The notes under the pieces: model-generated | The model's input: the letters and a program-made list of their open reading frames with translations, nothing else | Database searches by the model: none | Told to the model about the DNA's origin: nothing | Made by a program: the position numbers and the translations under genes | Assembly: GCF_913774235.1 (NCBI RefSeq) | Contig: NZ_CAJYDW010000013.1 | Span: 104,367 to 168,366 of the forward strand | Direction: 5' to 3' | Length of the DNA: 64,000 bases | Source: an uncultured Pseudomonas sp. | Lineage (GTDB): Bacteria > Pseudomonadota > Gammaproteobacteria > Pseudomonadales > Pseudomonadaceae | Part shown: piece after piece, positions 33,640-43,254 of the stretch | Numbering within the stretch: position 1 is the first letter of the stretch | Layout of the letters: each line of letters opens with the position of its first letter

Positions 33640-35175
33640 TCAGATTCCTGCTTTGGAGAGGTGGGAGAACAGACGCGTACGCGTCTGCTTCGGTGAACAG
33701 AGCACATAGGCCAGGGCCATCAGCAGCAAGGTCAGGCCGCCGCCCAGGGCGAGGGTGATCAGGATGGAGAGCCGCTCCTGCGGTTGAATTTCCTGGTAGA
33801 GCAGCTTGCTCAGGCCCACGCCGAGGGCGGTCACCACCACGGCTACCAGCAGGTCCTGGTTCCAGTAGCGCTGCAGCGCCGGGGCGAAGCGGCCGTGGAT
33901 GATCGCCGGCCAGATCACGAAGGGGATCAGGCGCATGCAGAACCAGGCCAGGGCGGCGCCGTGGGCGCCGTAGTGCAGTACCACCAGGATCACCACCGGC
34001 ACCGAGATCAGTGCCGAGACCAGGCTGTACCAGACGTGCAGGCGCAACTTGCCATAGGCGTACTGCAGGTAGAACTGGAACTGGCTGAGCGCCAGCAGCG
34101 CCGCGCCCAGGGCGTACCAGAACAGGATCGGCTCGCTCCAGTGGGCGGAGACCCGGTCGCCGGTCCAGGCGAAGACCAGCGCCTCGCCATGGAAGGCCAC
34201 CAGGGCCGCCAGCGGCAGCAGGATGGCGAAGGCGAAGCGGGCGGCGTTGCGGTAGAGCCGTTCCAGCTCCAGTGCCTGGCCCTGGGAGACCAGTACCGTC
34301 ATCCGCGGCAGCAGCGCCTGCACCAGGGGATTGGTCAGGGTGACGATGCCGGTGGAGATCAGCGCCACCAGGCTGAAGTAGCCGTACTCGGCCAATGGCA
34401 GGGCCTTGGACAGCACCAGCTTGTCCAGCTGGGTCAGGGCGATCCACAGGATCGAGGTGAAGGACATGCTCGCCGCGAAGGGCACGATGGGCTTCACCCG
34501 TTGCCAGTCGAAGCCGCTCCACCAGGAGGGGTTGGGCAGTAGCCGATAGGCCTTGAGCGCATAGACCAGCATCTCGAACACGGCGACGAAGGCCTGGAAG
34601 ACGAAGAAGTCCAGCGGTTCTTGGGAAATCCACATCACCAGGATAAGTCCGCCGAAGTAGCGGACGGTGGCGATCGCCACATTGACCAGGTTCAGCCAAC
34701 CATGCAGCTCGACGCCCTGCACGCCGCTCTTGTACAGCGTCGCCAGCAGGCGAAAGGCGATCATCAGCCCCATCAGGCCGATGCAGTGCGCCACCGTCTC
34801 TTCGGACAGGCCCTGGACGTTCAGCCAATGCCCGGCCATCCAGCTCGCATTCAGCTCGATGGCGACGCAGGCCAGGGTCGCCAGCGGGATGAAGACGAAC
34901 TCCAGCGAGCGCAGCAACTGGCCGCGGGTACGCCCGGCGTCGCGCTGGCCGCGACCATGGGCGACGTCCCGCACCAGGGAGGCGGAGATACCGACGTCGA
35001 GCAGTTGCAGCCAGGTCTGGAGCACGGCGAAGAAGCCGATCAGGCCATAGGTTTCCGCGCCCAGATGACCGAGATACAGTGGCTGGATCAGGATGCCGAT
35101 CAGCAGCGCATAGGCTTGGCCGGCATAGTTGATCAGGGTGTTGCGCAACACCGACATTTTCGCGGGAGTGGTCAT
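33640..35175 (-). CDS. Wzx-type flippase of cluster 2
   Basis: The product has 511 residues with about 12-14 hydrophobic helices. The start, MSVLRNTLINYAGQAYALLIGILIQPLYLGHLGAETYGLIGFFAVLQ, is typical of MOP-superfamily polysaccharide flippases. It is about 90 residues longer than the cluster 1 flippase and clearly a different branch. It should move lipid-linked cluster 2 repeat units across the inner membrane. It lies 19 bases after the aminotransferase gene and is coupled to the next GT2 gene. Confidence 0.88.
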   Translation of the reverse strand: MTTPAKMSVLRNTLINYAGQAYALLIGILIQPLYLGHLGAETYGLIGFFAVLQTWLQLLDVGISASLVRDVAHGRGQRDAGRTRGQLLRSLEFVFIPLATLACVAIELNASWMAGHWLNVQGLSEETVAHCIGLMGLMIAFRLLATLYKSGVQGVELHGWLNLVNVAIATVRYFGGLILVMWISQEPLDFFVFQAFVAVFEMLVYALKAYRLLPNPSWWSGFDWQRVKPIVPFAASMSFTSILWIALTQLDKLVLSKALPLAEYGYFSLVALISTGIVTLTNPLVQALLPRMTVLVSQGQALELERLYRNAARFAFAILLPLAALVAFHGEALVFAWTGDRVSAHWSEPILFWYALGAALLALSQFQFYLQYAYGKLRLHVWYSLVSALISVPVVILVVLHYGAHGAALAWFCMRLIPFVIWPAIIHGRFAPALQRYWNQDLLVAVVVTALGVGLSKLLYQEIQPQERLSILITLALGGGLTLLLMALAYVLCSPKQTRTRLFSHLSKAGI

Positions 35176-35194
35176 GGGCGTGGGCCGGTTGGAA

Positions 35195-36367
35195 TCACGT
35201 GAGAGCGGGAGCGGAATCGCCGGGGAAATCCCAGCTCGGCAGCAGTTGGGCCGGACTGATGAGCGCCCGCAGGGATTCCAGGCTGGTCTTGTTCTGCTGC
35301 ACCGAGAGCAGCGTCTCGAGTATCAGGTTCTGGGTGCTTTCGGGCAGGTCCGGGTAGAGGGGCACGCAAAGGATGCGCTGGCTCAGCTTGCGCGAGATTG
35401 GCTTGATCGCCTGCGGCTGCAGGTAGTCCAGGGTCTCCAGCGACGGATAGAAGTAGCGGCGCGGATTGATGCCGACCGTATGCAGCGCCTGCCGGGTGTC
35501 CAGCAGCGCCGTTTCGTCGCGCAGGGCCACCGGGAAGTAGCTGTAGTTGAGCTGGCTGCTGTAGGTCGGCCGCTGCAGCTCGAAGGCGCCCTGCAGGCGC
35601 GTCTCGTAGTGGCGGCCGATGATGGCGCGGCGGGCCAGGATGTCGTCCAGCTCATCGAGGATGCACAGCCCCATGGCCGCGGACACCTCGTTGAGCTTGG
35701 CGTTGATGCCGACGCCTTCTATACGCTCGGCGTCGACGATGCCGAAATTGATCATGCGGCGGACGCGCTCGGCGAGTTCGTCATCCTCGGTGATGATGGC
35801 CCCGCCTTCGATGGTGTGGAACAGCTTGGTGGCGTGGAAGCTGACGGTGGTGATGTCGCCCCATTGCAAGACCGAGCGGCCCTCGTAGAGGGTGCCGAAG
35901 GCGTGGGCGCCGTCGTAGACGACCTTCAGGCCATGGCGCTGGGCCACCTGCTGCAGGCCCTGGACGTCGCAGGGGTTGCCGAACACGTGGGTGGCGACGA
36001 TGGCCGAGGTATCGGGCTCGATGACCGCCTCGACGTTGGCCGGGTCCAGATTCCAGGTTTCCGGATGGATGTCGGCGAAGATCGGCCGGATGCGCTCCCA
36101 GTGCAGGGTGCTGGTGGTGGCGACGAAGCTGAATGGCGTGGTGATGGCGCTGCCGGTGAGCCCCAGGGCGCGGTAGGCCACCTGCAAGGCCAGGGTGCCG
36201 TTGTTGACCAGGATGATGTTGCGGACCCCGAGATATTCGCGCAGGCGCTCTTCCAGTTGAGCGTGCAGGGGGCCCTGGTTGGTGATCCAGTTGTTGGCGT
36301 AGATCTTGTCGATATACGCCTTGAAGCGTTCCTTGTCGCCAAGGTAGGGCTTGGTCACATTGATCAT
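35195..36367 (-). CDS. DegT/DnrJ-family sugar aminotransferase (VioA/FdtB-like)
   Basis: The product has 390 residues. The PLP lysine is K181 in VSFHATKLFHTIEGGAII, with VYDGAHAFGTLY and HVFGNPCDV upstream as in the family. The N-terminal run MINVTKPYLGDKERF and SFVATTSTLHW resemble VioA, the dTDP-4-keto-6-deoxyglucose aminotransferase that makes dTDP-Qui4N. It would supply an amino sugar for the cluster 2 repeat unit. No nucleotide-sugar dehydratase is encoded nearby; RmlA/RmlB for dTDP-rhamnose elsewhere could supply the keto substrate. Assignment to the family is firm; the exact sugar is inference. Confidence 0.88.
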   Translation of the reverse strand: MINVTKPYLGDKERFKAYIDKIYANNWITNQGPLHAQLEERLREYLGVRNIILVNNGTLALQVAYRALGLTGSAITTPFSFVATTSTLHWERIRPIFADIHPETWNLDPANVEAVIEPDTSAIVATHVFGNPCDVQGLQQVAQRHGLKVVYDGAHAFGTLYEGRSVLQWGDITTVSFHATKLFHTIEGGAIITEDDELAERVRRMINFGIVDAERIEGVGINAKLNEVSAAMGLCILDELDDILARRAIIGRHYETRLQGAFELQRPTYSSQLNYSYFPVALRDETALLDTRQALHTVGINPRRYFYPSLETLDYLQPQAIKPISRKLSQRILCVPLYPDLPESTQNLILETLLSVQQNKTSLESLRALISPAQLLPSWDFPGDSAPALT

Positions 36368-36411
36368 GATCCGTTACCTGCTTATCGAGTCCTTGATACG
36401 TGTCGGTTCGG

Positions 36412-37791
36412 TCAGGCGTGCTCGACGAGGGCGTCGCCCGCCTGCCGGAAGGCATTGAGCGGCTTGTCCAGGCGGTCGAGCACCGATTCGAGGGCCTCGC
36501 GACTGGCGTCGTTGTGGAACTGCCAGACTCCGTAGATACGACCGGAGAAGGAGGCTTCGCTGCCCAGGCGCGGGTCCACCGCCAGGCCCGAGCCGAGTCC
36601 GAACAGGTGCAGTCCCTTGAGACGCTGGCCGTGCTGGTCCAACGGGCTGCCGGCCGCGTCGGAATCCAGGCCGCCGCGCAGGGTGCGCAGGGTCAGAGGA
36701 CGGCCATCCCCGTCGCGTAGCTCGGGCACGATGGGCAGATAACCCAGGCCCTGGACCAGCAGCGCGGCGTCGTCGAACAGCGCCTGGGCACGGACGCGCT
36801 GCGCCTCGCTGCCATCCAAGCGCAGGGTATTAACCTTGACCGGTGTGCCACCGATGCACTGTCCGGCAAGTACCTGGCGACCGATCTCGTGGGCGCGGTA
36901 GCGCAGGCCGCCCGAACGGTTGACCCGCTTGGAGATGGGACAGATGTCCTGCAACGGATCGAAGTCGTAGCCGGCGGCCAGGGCCTCGGCGGCGGTCTCG
37001 TAGAACAGCCGGATCGGCGAGCGGTGGACCAGCGTCAGCTCGCGCAGGCCGTCGTGGTGCAGCGCGGTGGCCAGGTTGTCCAGTGCGGAGAAGGCACTGT
37101 GGGAGCCGCCCACCACGCAGATGGGGCCGCCATCCTTGAGTCGGGCCCGGTAGCGTTGGCGCAGCGCCTCGGGTTGCAGGCGCAGGACGCTGTCGGAGCT
37201 GTCGATCGGGGCGCGCTCCGGCAGGTGCAGGCCCAGTGCCTCGGCGCTCTGGGCGAAGCTGCTGCGCGTCTGCTTGCCACCCAGGTTCAGTACCAGGCTG
37301 GCGGTGCGCACCCGGCGGATGGCGCCGGCCTGTTCCAGCCAGACGGCGTAGCCCGAGCCTTCGCAGGTGACCTCGGTGATGCGGGTCTGGCGCCAGGTGG
37401 GAATGCCGTACTGGCGTTCGAGCCAGGGTAGTACCAGACCGGCGGCTTGCTGGAAGAGCTGGCCGACGATGGGCAGCGCCGGCGCTTCCTGGGCGTTCAG
37501 CTTGAGATGGCGATAGGTGGGCGAGGCGTGCAGCGGGGCCAGGATGGGCGCCAGCAGCGGGTCGCGCAGACAGTCGAGAAAGACGTCGCTCACCGAGTTG
37601 GCGATGATCTGGTAGTCACCCAGCTTGCCGGCGCCGAGTTCGCTACCGGCATCGACGATGATGGTACCGGCGCGGGCGAGTTGCTCCACCGCACCGCGCT
37701 TGATGGCATTGAACAGAAAGCCCAGACCTGCCGGTCCTGCGCCACCAATTAGACATCCTAATGTCGCTTCCGATAGATCATTCCTTGCCAT
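36412..37791 (-). CDS. FAD/NAD(P)-dependent oxidoreductase, first gene of cluster 2
   Basis: The product has 459 residues. The FAD-binding motif is GGAGPAGLGFLF (about 14-25), with a second Rossmann site at ICVVGGSHSAFSALDNL and a third glycine-rich segment GLHLFGLGSGLAVDPRLG. The layout recalls flavin monooxygenase/N-hydroxylase-type enzymes (the lysine/ornithine N-monooxygenase group) and other two-dinucleotide-binding flavoproteins; I cannot choose. ATG 37791 was selected over 37809 because AGAGG precedes it by eight bases. Its place directly before the aminotransferase suggests that it modifies an amino sugar or another repeat-unit substituent, but that is speculative. Confidence 0.75.
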   Translation of the reverse strand: MARNDLSEATLGCLIGGAGPAGLGFLFNAIKRGAVEQLARAGTIIVDAGSELGAGKLGDYQIIANSVSDVFLDCLRDPLLAPILAPLHASPTYRHLKLNAQEAPALPIVGQLFQQAAGLVLPWLERQYGIPTWRQTRITEVTCEGSGYAVWLEQAGAIRRVRTASLVLNLGGKQTRSSFAQSAEALGLHLPERAPIDSSDSVLRLQPEALRQRYRARLKDGGPICVVGGSHSAFSALDNLATALHHDGLRELTLVHRSPIRLFYETAAEALAAGYDFDPLQDICPISKRVNRSGGLRYRAHEIGRQVLAGQCIGGTPVKVNTLRLDGSEAQRVRAQALFDDAALLVQGLGYLPIVPELRDGDGRPLTLRTLRGGLDSDAAGSPLDQHGQRLKGLHLFGLGSGLAVDPRLGSEASFSGRIYGVWQFHNDASREALESVLDRLDKPLNAFRQAGDALVEHA

Positions 37792-38852
37792 CGGGCCATC
37801 CTCTTGCATGCGCCGGAAAAGACGCGGGTTGAAGTGTGTTGAAACAGGTCGTTCAGGTGCCCGGCAGTGATCGAAAAGGGGTGCTGCGAAGATTCGACTT
37901 ATGGCTGGAGTGACGCGAGTGGCCGCTGGCAAGGCAACTTTTGACGACCAGGCTTAATTCTTCGGCGGTAACTAATTAATTATTCTTCAGCCATTGTTCC
38001 AAGAGGCGAGCGGCCGCCATTCGAGCGTTTCGCGGATAGCTCAGAGGCAGCCGTAGCCATCCCTTCCAAGCGGTACGGGACAGAACTTCACGGGCGGAAC
38101 AGTCCGCCGCCGAACGCGGCGGGCGATGACGTGGCAAGTCCGGCAAGGACTCCGCTGGGCATCGGTCGCGACGGGCCTTTGGCCTGGCGTGGCGTGGCCG
38201 GTAGCGGTGTCGGCGCGTAACTTCAGATCAGGCGACATCCGTGTTCTCCCGCTGTTCGCTGGCGTGGGGCAAGCTGGCCCTTTCCCTGTCCATGGTGCAC
38301 GCATGGCTACCGCACAGGTTGCCGTGGTCGAGTTGGCAGCCTTTGTTTTTCTGGACCCTGTTTTTTGGACAAGGCTACCGCACGGGTTTGCACCTGGGCT
38401 TTATGAATCAAGGGGGCTTTAGTTACCGAATTCAAGACCTGCAAACCAAGTTGTCAGGAACTTGAAACACCATCGGCGAGACGCAAAGGAGGGAGAGTTA
38501 AAGCTGTCTTCCCTGACCTTGTACGGCAGCAGACTCAGCGCGCAATCCCAGCGCTACTTCGAGTCAGGAGCAATGATTGTCAAAAGGTTTTGGACTGTCA
38601 ACGCGAGCGCTGGCGACGGAATTTGTCTGATGAGAAGGTGGTCAGGGGGGCTGTTTCGACCGAATGACCGGGCAACTGAGGCGTGCTTGGCAAATTCTTG
38701 CCTGGGTCGGCGCTGTTTAGTGAAAGGCGTCGCAAAGAGATCGCTGTTGGTCGGAATAAGTGTGACGAATAATTTGGCGATTGGTTAACGGAATCCACTG
38801 GCTCGCGGATGACCGGCAGACCCTCTCCCGTGCGCGAGCCGAACGCCAGGAT
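37792..38852. promoter_or_regulatory. Intergenic region before EPS cluster 2 (1,061 bases, no convincing gene)
   Basis: Only weak frames without start signals or family features are present. Parts are clearly AT-richer than the flanks, especially 37,960-37,990 (TAATTAATTATT) and 38,340-38,800. The former lies about 170-200 bases upstream of the first cluster 2 gene and is a candidate promoter area. Two near-identical 16-base direct repeats, GGCTACCGCACAGGTT at 38305 and GGCTACCGCACGGGTT at 38373, are 68 bases apart. The region divides the EPS block from the conserved yigB-xerC operon and could hold a long leader or a small RNA. Confidence 0.4.
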
Positions 38853-39563
38853 TCAAGCCGTCGTGGTTGCCGACCAGGTGGCGAGCAGGCCCGGCAATTC
38901 GCTCAGGGTGCGGACTTCCGCATCGGGGCGACCCGCGCCGCGCCAGGCATTCCCTAGGGGATTGAACCAGACCGCACGGATGCCCGCCGCCTGGGCGCCC
39001 TGCACATCGTCCACTGGGTTGTCGCCCACGTGTACGGTGGCCGTCGCCGGAATGCCGGTGAGGCGCAGGGCCTCGCGGAAGGGCGTGGGATCGGGCTTGC
39101 CGATGCCTAGCTGCTCGGCGTTCAGGGCGAAGCGGAAGTAGTCGGCCAGGCCTATGGTGCGGACATCCGCATTGCCATTGGTGAGCACGCCCAGGGTGTA
39201 GCGCTCGGCGAGCTGTTCCAGGGTCGGATGGACGTCTTCGAACAGGGTCACCTGCTGGCGTGCGGCCAGATAGACCGCGAAGCCCGCCTCGGCCAGCTGC
39301 GCCGCCTCGGGCTCAGCGTAGCCGGCGTCCAGCAGCGCCTGGTGGATGACCCGGCGGCGCAGCTCGCTGACGCGGTGCTTGAGGCCGGCGTCCTGCTGCA
39401 GCAGGCGATCGCGGATCGCCCAGAGATGCTCCACGGGAACGCTGCCCAGGCGGGGGGCGGAGGCGGCGAACCAGTCGCGCAGCAGGGCTTCCGCGGAATG
39501 GATGACCGGGGCGATTTCCCAGAGGGTATCGTCGAGATCGAAGGTCACGAGGCGAATCGTCAT
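38853..39563 (-). CDS. yigB: HAD-family phosphatase (YigB-like)
   Basis: The product has 236 residues. The HAD motifs are present: FDLDDTLW (motif I, residues 8-15), VLTNGN (motif II), GKPDPTPF (motif III lysine) and [17 protein letters not shown] (motif IV). Relatives dephosphorylate FMN or small sugar phosphates in the cytosol. It overlaps the xerC stop by four bases and ends the lptM-lysA-dapF-DUF484-xerC operon, an arrangement I recall as conserved in pseudomonads. Confidence 0.88.
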   Translation of the reverse strand: MTIRLVTFDLDDTLWEIAPVIHSAEALLRDWFAASAPRLGSVPVEHLWAIRDRLLQQDAGLKHRVSELRRRVIHQALLDAGYAEPEAAQLAEAGFAVYLAARQQVTLFEDVHPTLEQLAERYTLGVLTNGNADVRTIGLADYFRFALNAEQLGIGKPDPTPFREALRLTGIPATATVHVGDNPVDDVQGAQAAGIRAVWFNPLGNAWRGAGRPDAEVRTLSELPGLLATWSATTTA

Positions 39564-40456
39564 CGGCTGGCCTTGCGCTTGGCGCGGGGATGGGCTTTGT
39601 CGTAGACCTCGGCGAGCTGGCCGAAATCCAGGTGGGTATAGATTTGGGTGGTGGCGATGTCGGCGTGACCCAGCAGCTCCTGCACCGCGCGCAGGTCGCC
39701 GGAGGCGCTGAGCAGGTGGCTGGCGAAGCTGTGTCTGAGCATGTGCGGATGCAGATGCTGGCCCAGCTCGCGCACGCCGGCCTCGCGCACCCGCAGCTGG
39801 ACCGCCCGGGGCGTCAGGCGCAGGCCGCGCTGACCGATGAAGAGGGCGTCGTCACGTGGTGCGGCCTGGGGTCTGATCTTGAGCCAGGTCTCCAGGGCAT
39901 CCCGGGCCTTGCTGCCGATGGGCAGTACCCGCTCCTTGTTGCCCTTGCCGCGTACCTGGACCAGGCCCTGGGCCAGATCCACATCCGCAAGGTCGAGACC
40001 GACCAGCTCGGACAGCCGCAGCCCTGAGCTGTAGAACAGCTCCAGCAGGGCCTGGTCGCGCAGGGCGAGGAAGTCGTCCTCCACCGCGCCGTCGAGCAGC
40101 TGCATGGAGCGGTCGACGTCGAGCACCTTGGGCAGCGGCTTCTGCGCCTTGGGCGGCGACAGGCCATGGGCCGGGTCCTGGCTGCAGAAACCTTCGCGGA
40201 TCAGGTAGAGATAGAAGCCGCGGCAGGCGGAGAGCAACCGCGCCAGGCTGCGACTGGAGGCGCCTGCCCGGTGCAACTGGGCGATCAGGGCCCGCAACCG
40301 ACGGCTGTCGAGCGTGCCCCAGTCCGCCAGTCCTTCGGCTTCGGCGAAGGCCAGCAGCTTGCGCAGGTCACGGCGATAGCCGTCGAGGGTGTGGGGCGAA
40401 ACCTGGCGCTCCAGGCGCAGGTGATCGAGATAGGCGTCGAGCTGGACCTGCAGCAT
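39560..40456 (-). CDS. xerC: XerC tyrosine recombinase
   Basis: The product has 298 residues. An N-terminal SAM-like domain ([17 protein letters not shown] region) is followed by the catalytic domain. It has [13 protein letters not shown] (catalytic Arg), the [12 protein letters not shown] box, [17 protein letters not shown] with the nucleophilic Tyr, and an intervening conserved Lys in [14 protein letters not shown]. With XerD it resolves chromosome dimers at dif. Its chromosomal operon context with dapF shows it is the housekeeping enzyme and not a mobile integrase. Confidence 0.95.
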   Translation of the reverse strand: MLQVQLDAYLDHLRLERQVSPHTLDGYRRDLRKLLAFAEAEGLADWGTLDSRRLRALIAQLHRAGASSRSLARLLSACRGFYLYLIREGFCSQDPAHGLSPPKAQKPLPKVLDVDRSMQLLDGAVEDDFLALRDQALLELFYSSGLRLSELVGLDLADVDLAQGLVQVRGKGNKERVLPIGSKARDALETWLKIRPQAAPRDDALFIGQRGLRLTPRAVQLRVREAGVRELGQHLHPHMLRHSFASHLLSASGDLRAVQELLGHADIATTQIYTHLDFGQLAEVYDKAHPRAKRKASR

Positions 40457-40471
40457 GCTCCGCTCCTCGGT

Positions 40472-41158
40472 TCAGCGCACCGTTCGCAGGGGGACGGGAA
40501 AGCGCGGTAGCACGCGGGCGAGGACTTCCGCCACATGACTCAGGAATAGCGTGCCCAGGCTGCTGCGGTAGTGCTGGGGATCGGGGCTGCCGATCGCCAG
40601 GACGCCGTGCAGACCCTGGTGGGAGAGGGCGGCCACCGCTGCCGAGCCGACCTCTTCCTTGGCCGAATCGCCGAACAGGAAGGCCAGCTCATGGGCGCGC
40701 AACACGCCGCTGGTGGTCTTCTCGCCGCCCAGCAGGCCACCGATGACCTTCTGCGCCTCGGCCGGAGTGACGCTGCGGCCCACCGGTAGAGGATGCTCGT
40801 GGAACAGGATGAGGCCGACGTAGGGCACCTTGAACTCGTGGCGCAGGCTGTCTTCGACGGTGCCTATCACCTCTTCGAGGCTGGTGGCGTCGAGCAGGCC
40901 GATGATCAGGCGACGGGTCTTGTCGAACAGTCGGTCGTTGTCCCGCGCCACGTCCATGAGGTGGGCCAGGCGGTGACGCATCTCGCCGTTGCGCTCGCGC
41001 AGCAGCCCGAGCTGGCGCTCGACCAGGGAGACCGCGGTGCCGCGCTGGTGCGGTACGCGCATTTCCGCCAGCAGCTCTTCGCGGTCGGCGAAGAAGTGCG
41101 GATGATCCAGCAGCCAGTCGGCGACGAGATCGGGAGTGAGTTCGGGCGTATCGCTCAT
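40472..41158 (-). CDS. DUF484 family protein
   Basis: The product has 228 residues. The N-terminus [38 protein letters not shown] is the hallmark of DUF484, and the rest looks like a GAF-type sensory domain. The function is not established; the conserved place between dapF and xerC is the main clue. ATG 41158 overlaps the dapF stop by four bases. Confidence 0.9.
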   Translation of the reverse strand: MSDTPELTPDLVADWLLDHPHFFADREELLAEMRVPHQRGTAVSLVERQLGLLRERNGEMRHRLAHLMDVARDNDRLFDKTRRLIIGLLDATSLEEVIGTVEDSLRHEFKVPYVGLILFHEHPLPVGRSVTPAEAQKVIGGLLGGEKTTSGVLRAHELAFLFGDSAKEEVGSAAVAALSHQGLHGVLAIGSPDPQHYRSSLGTLFLSHVAEVLARVLPRFPVPLRTVR

Positions 41159-41985
41159 ACTCTCACCTGGCCTTCGTAGACGCGGGTGGCCGGACCGGTC
41201 ATCAGCACCGGCTGGCCCACCCCTTCCCATTCGATGGTCAGCAGACCGCCCGGCAGCTCGATGCTGACCGGCGACTTCAGCCAACCCTGGCGGATGCCGG
41301 CGACTGCGGCAGCGCAGGCGCCGGTACCGCAGGCACGGGTCTCGCCCACGCCGCGTTCCCACACCCGCAGACGGGCACGCTGGGCATCGATGATCTGCAG
41401 GAAGCCGATATTGGCCTTCTGCGGAAAGCGCGGATGGCATTCCAGCTGGGGGCCGAGGGTCAGGACCGGCGCCTGGTCGACGTCGGCGACGCGCAGCACC
41501 CCATGGGGATTGCCCATGGAAACCACCGCCAGCTCGACCGTCTCGCCTGCCACCTGCACGGCGTGGCTCAGGGCCTCGGCCTCGGCGACGAAGGGGATCT
41601 CGGCCGCCAGCAGGCGCGGGGCGCCCATGTCGACGCGGACCTGGCCGTCGCCCTTGAGGTGCAATTCGATGATGCCGCCCTTGGTCTCGACGCGGATCTG
41701 CTTCTTGACCGTCAGGCGCTTGTCGAAGACGAAGCGGGCGAAGCAGCGCGCGCCGTTGCCGCACTGCTCGACCTCGGAGCCATCGGCATTGAAGATGCGA
41801 TAGCGAAAGTCCACGTCCGGCTTGCTCGGGGTCTCGACGATCAACAACTGGTCGAAGCCGACGCCGGTGTTTCTATCCCCCCACTGGCGGACGTGCTTGG
41901 GCTGGATATGCGCGTGCTGGCTGATCAGGTCGAGGACCATGAAATCGTTGCCCAGCCCGTGCATCTTGGTGAAGCGCAGTTGCAT
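41155..41985 (-). CDS. dapF: Diaminopimelate epimerase
   Basis: The product has 276 residues. The two catalytic cysteines lie in [13 protein letters not shown] and [16 protein letters not shown], and the N-terminus [15 protein letters not shown] is diagnostic. It converts LL- to meso-diaminopimelate for lysine and peptidoglycan synthesis. It lies 12 bases after lysA, whose product uses meso-DAP, so the order follows the pathway. Confidence 0.97.
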   Translation of the reverse strand: MQLRFTKMHGLGNDFMVLDLISQHAHIQPKHVRQWGDRNTGVGFDQLLIVETPSKPDVDFRYRIFNADGSEVEQCGNGARCFARFVFDKRLTVKKQIRVETKGGIIELHLKGDGQVRVDMGAPRLLAAEIPFVAEAEALSHAVQVAGETVELAVVSMGNPHGVLRVADVDQAPVLTLGPQLECHPRFPQKANIGFLQIIDAQRARLRVWERGVGETRACGTGACAAAVAGIRQGWLKSPVSIELPGGLLTIEWEGVGQPVLMTGPATRVYEGQVRV

Positions 41986-41997
41986 GGAGCGCTCCCC

Positions 41998-43245
41998 TCA
42001 AGCCGGCAGCCGGCTTTCGCCTGCGAAGAGTTCTTCCAGCGTCTCGCGCCGACGAACCAGGTGGACCTGATCGCCATCCACCATCACCTCGGCCGCGCGG
42101 CCGCGGGTGTTGTAGTTGGAACTCATGGAAAAGCTGTAGGCACCGGCGGAGTGGATCACCAGCAGATCGCCTTCGGCCAGGACCAGCTCGCGATCCTTGG
42201 CGAGGAAGTCGCCGGTCTCGCAGATGGGGCCGACCAGGTCATAGCGGCGGGCCTCGCCCTGACGGGCGACCACCGGCTCCACCGCCATCCAGGCCTGATA
42301 CAGCGCCGGGCGGATGAGGTCGTTCATCGCCGCGTCGACGATGGCGAAGTCCTTGTGGGTGGTGTGCTTGAGGTATTCCACGCGGGTCAGCAGCACCCCG
42401 GCGTTGGCCACGATGAAGCGACCCGGTTCGAACACCAGGGTCAGGCTGCGTCCGGCGATGCGCTCGCGGATGGCCTGGATGTAGTCGCTGGCCAACGGCG
42501 GTTGCTCGTCGCGATAGCGCACGCCCAGGCCACCACCGAGATCCAGGTGGCGGATGACGATGCCACGCTCGGCGAGGCGGTCGATCAGCGCCAGCAGGCG
42601 GTCGAGGGCATCGAGGAAGGGCGGCAGCTGGGTGAGCTGGGAGCCGATATGGCAGTCCACGCCGAGGATTTCCAGGTTCGGCAACTCGGCAGCGCGGGCG
42701 TAGATCGCCTCGGCGTCGGCGATGTCGATGCCGAACTTGTTTTCCTTGAGTCCGGTGGAGATGTAGGGGTGGGTGCCGGCGTCCACGTCGGGGTTGACCC
42801 GCAGGGAGATCGGCGCGACCACGCCGCGCTCGGCGGCCACCTGTTGCAGCCGCTCCAGCTCGTCGGTGGATTCGACGTTGAAGCAGTGCACCCCCACTTC
42901 CAGGGCACGGTGCATGTCGTCACGGGTCTTGCCGACGCCGGAGAACACCACCTTGTGCGGATCGCCACCGGCGGCCAGCACGCGTTCCAGCTCACCGCGG
43001 GAGACGATGTCGAAGCCGGCGCCGAGGCGGGCCAGGACGTTGAGCACGCCGAGGTTGGAGTTGGCCTTGACGGCGAAGCAGACCAGGTGCGGCAGGCCGG
43101 CCAGCGCATCGGTATAGGCGCGGTACTGGCCCTCGACGTGGGCTCGGGAATAGACGTAGGTAGGGGTGCCGAACTGGCGCGCGATGGCGCTCAGGGCTAC
43201 CCCTTCCGCATGCAGTTCACCTGCACGGACAGCGAAGACTTCCAT
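41998..43245 (-). CDS. lysA: Diaminopimelate decarboxylase
   Basis: The product has 415 residues. The PLP lysine lies in LVCFAVKANSNLGVL, with HIGSQLTQL, LDLGGGLGVRY, EPGRFIVANAG and the C-terminal GPICETGDFLAKD giving the partner-subunit cysteine region. It makes L-lysine from meso-DAP. The Shine-Dalgarno TAAGGAG includes the stop codon of lptM, so the two genes are tightly coupled. Confidence 0.97.
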   Translation of the reverse strand: MEVFAVRAGELHAEGVALSAIARQFGTPTYVYSRAHVEGQYRAYTDALAGLPHLVCFAVKANSNLGVLNVLARLGAGFDIVSRGELERVLAAGGDPHKVVFSGVGKTRDDMHRALEVGVHCFNVESTDELERLQQVAAERGVVAPISLRVNPDVDAGTHPYISTGLKENKFGIDIADAEAIYARAAELPNLEILGVDCHIGSQLTQLPPFLDALDRLLALIDRLAERGIVIRHLDLGGGLGVRYRDEQPPLASDYIQAIRERIAGRSLTLVFEPGRFIVANAGVLLTRVEYLKHTTHKDFAIVDAAMNDLIRPALYQAWMAVEPVVARQGEARRYDLVGPICETGDFLAKDRELVLAEGDLLVIHSAGAYSFSMSSNYNTRGRAAEVMVDGDQVHLVRRRETLEELFAGESRLPA

Positions 43246-43254
43246 GGTGGCTCC

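Noticed and set aside
37965..37975. GGCGGTAACTA, similar to the ops pause element used by RfaH
   Set aside because: It lies on the plus strand, opposite to the direction of EPS cluster 2, and differs from the ops core after GGCGGTA. It was not counted as an ops site.
38126..38422. 98-codon plus-strand frame in the junction region
   Set aside because: No ribosome-binding site and no recognisable features; it overlaps equally long frames on the other strand, as expected by chance.
39560..40456. Tyrosine recombinase as a sign of an integrated element next to the EPS block
   Set aside because: The protein is XerC in its conserved dapF-DUF484-xerC-yigB operon, a housekeeping gene. No attachment-site repeats were seen.
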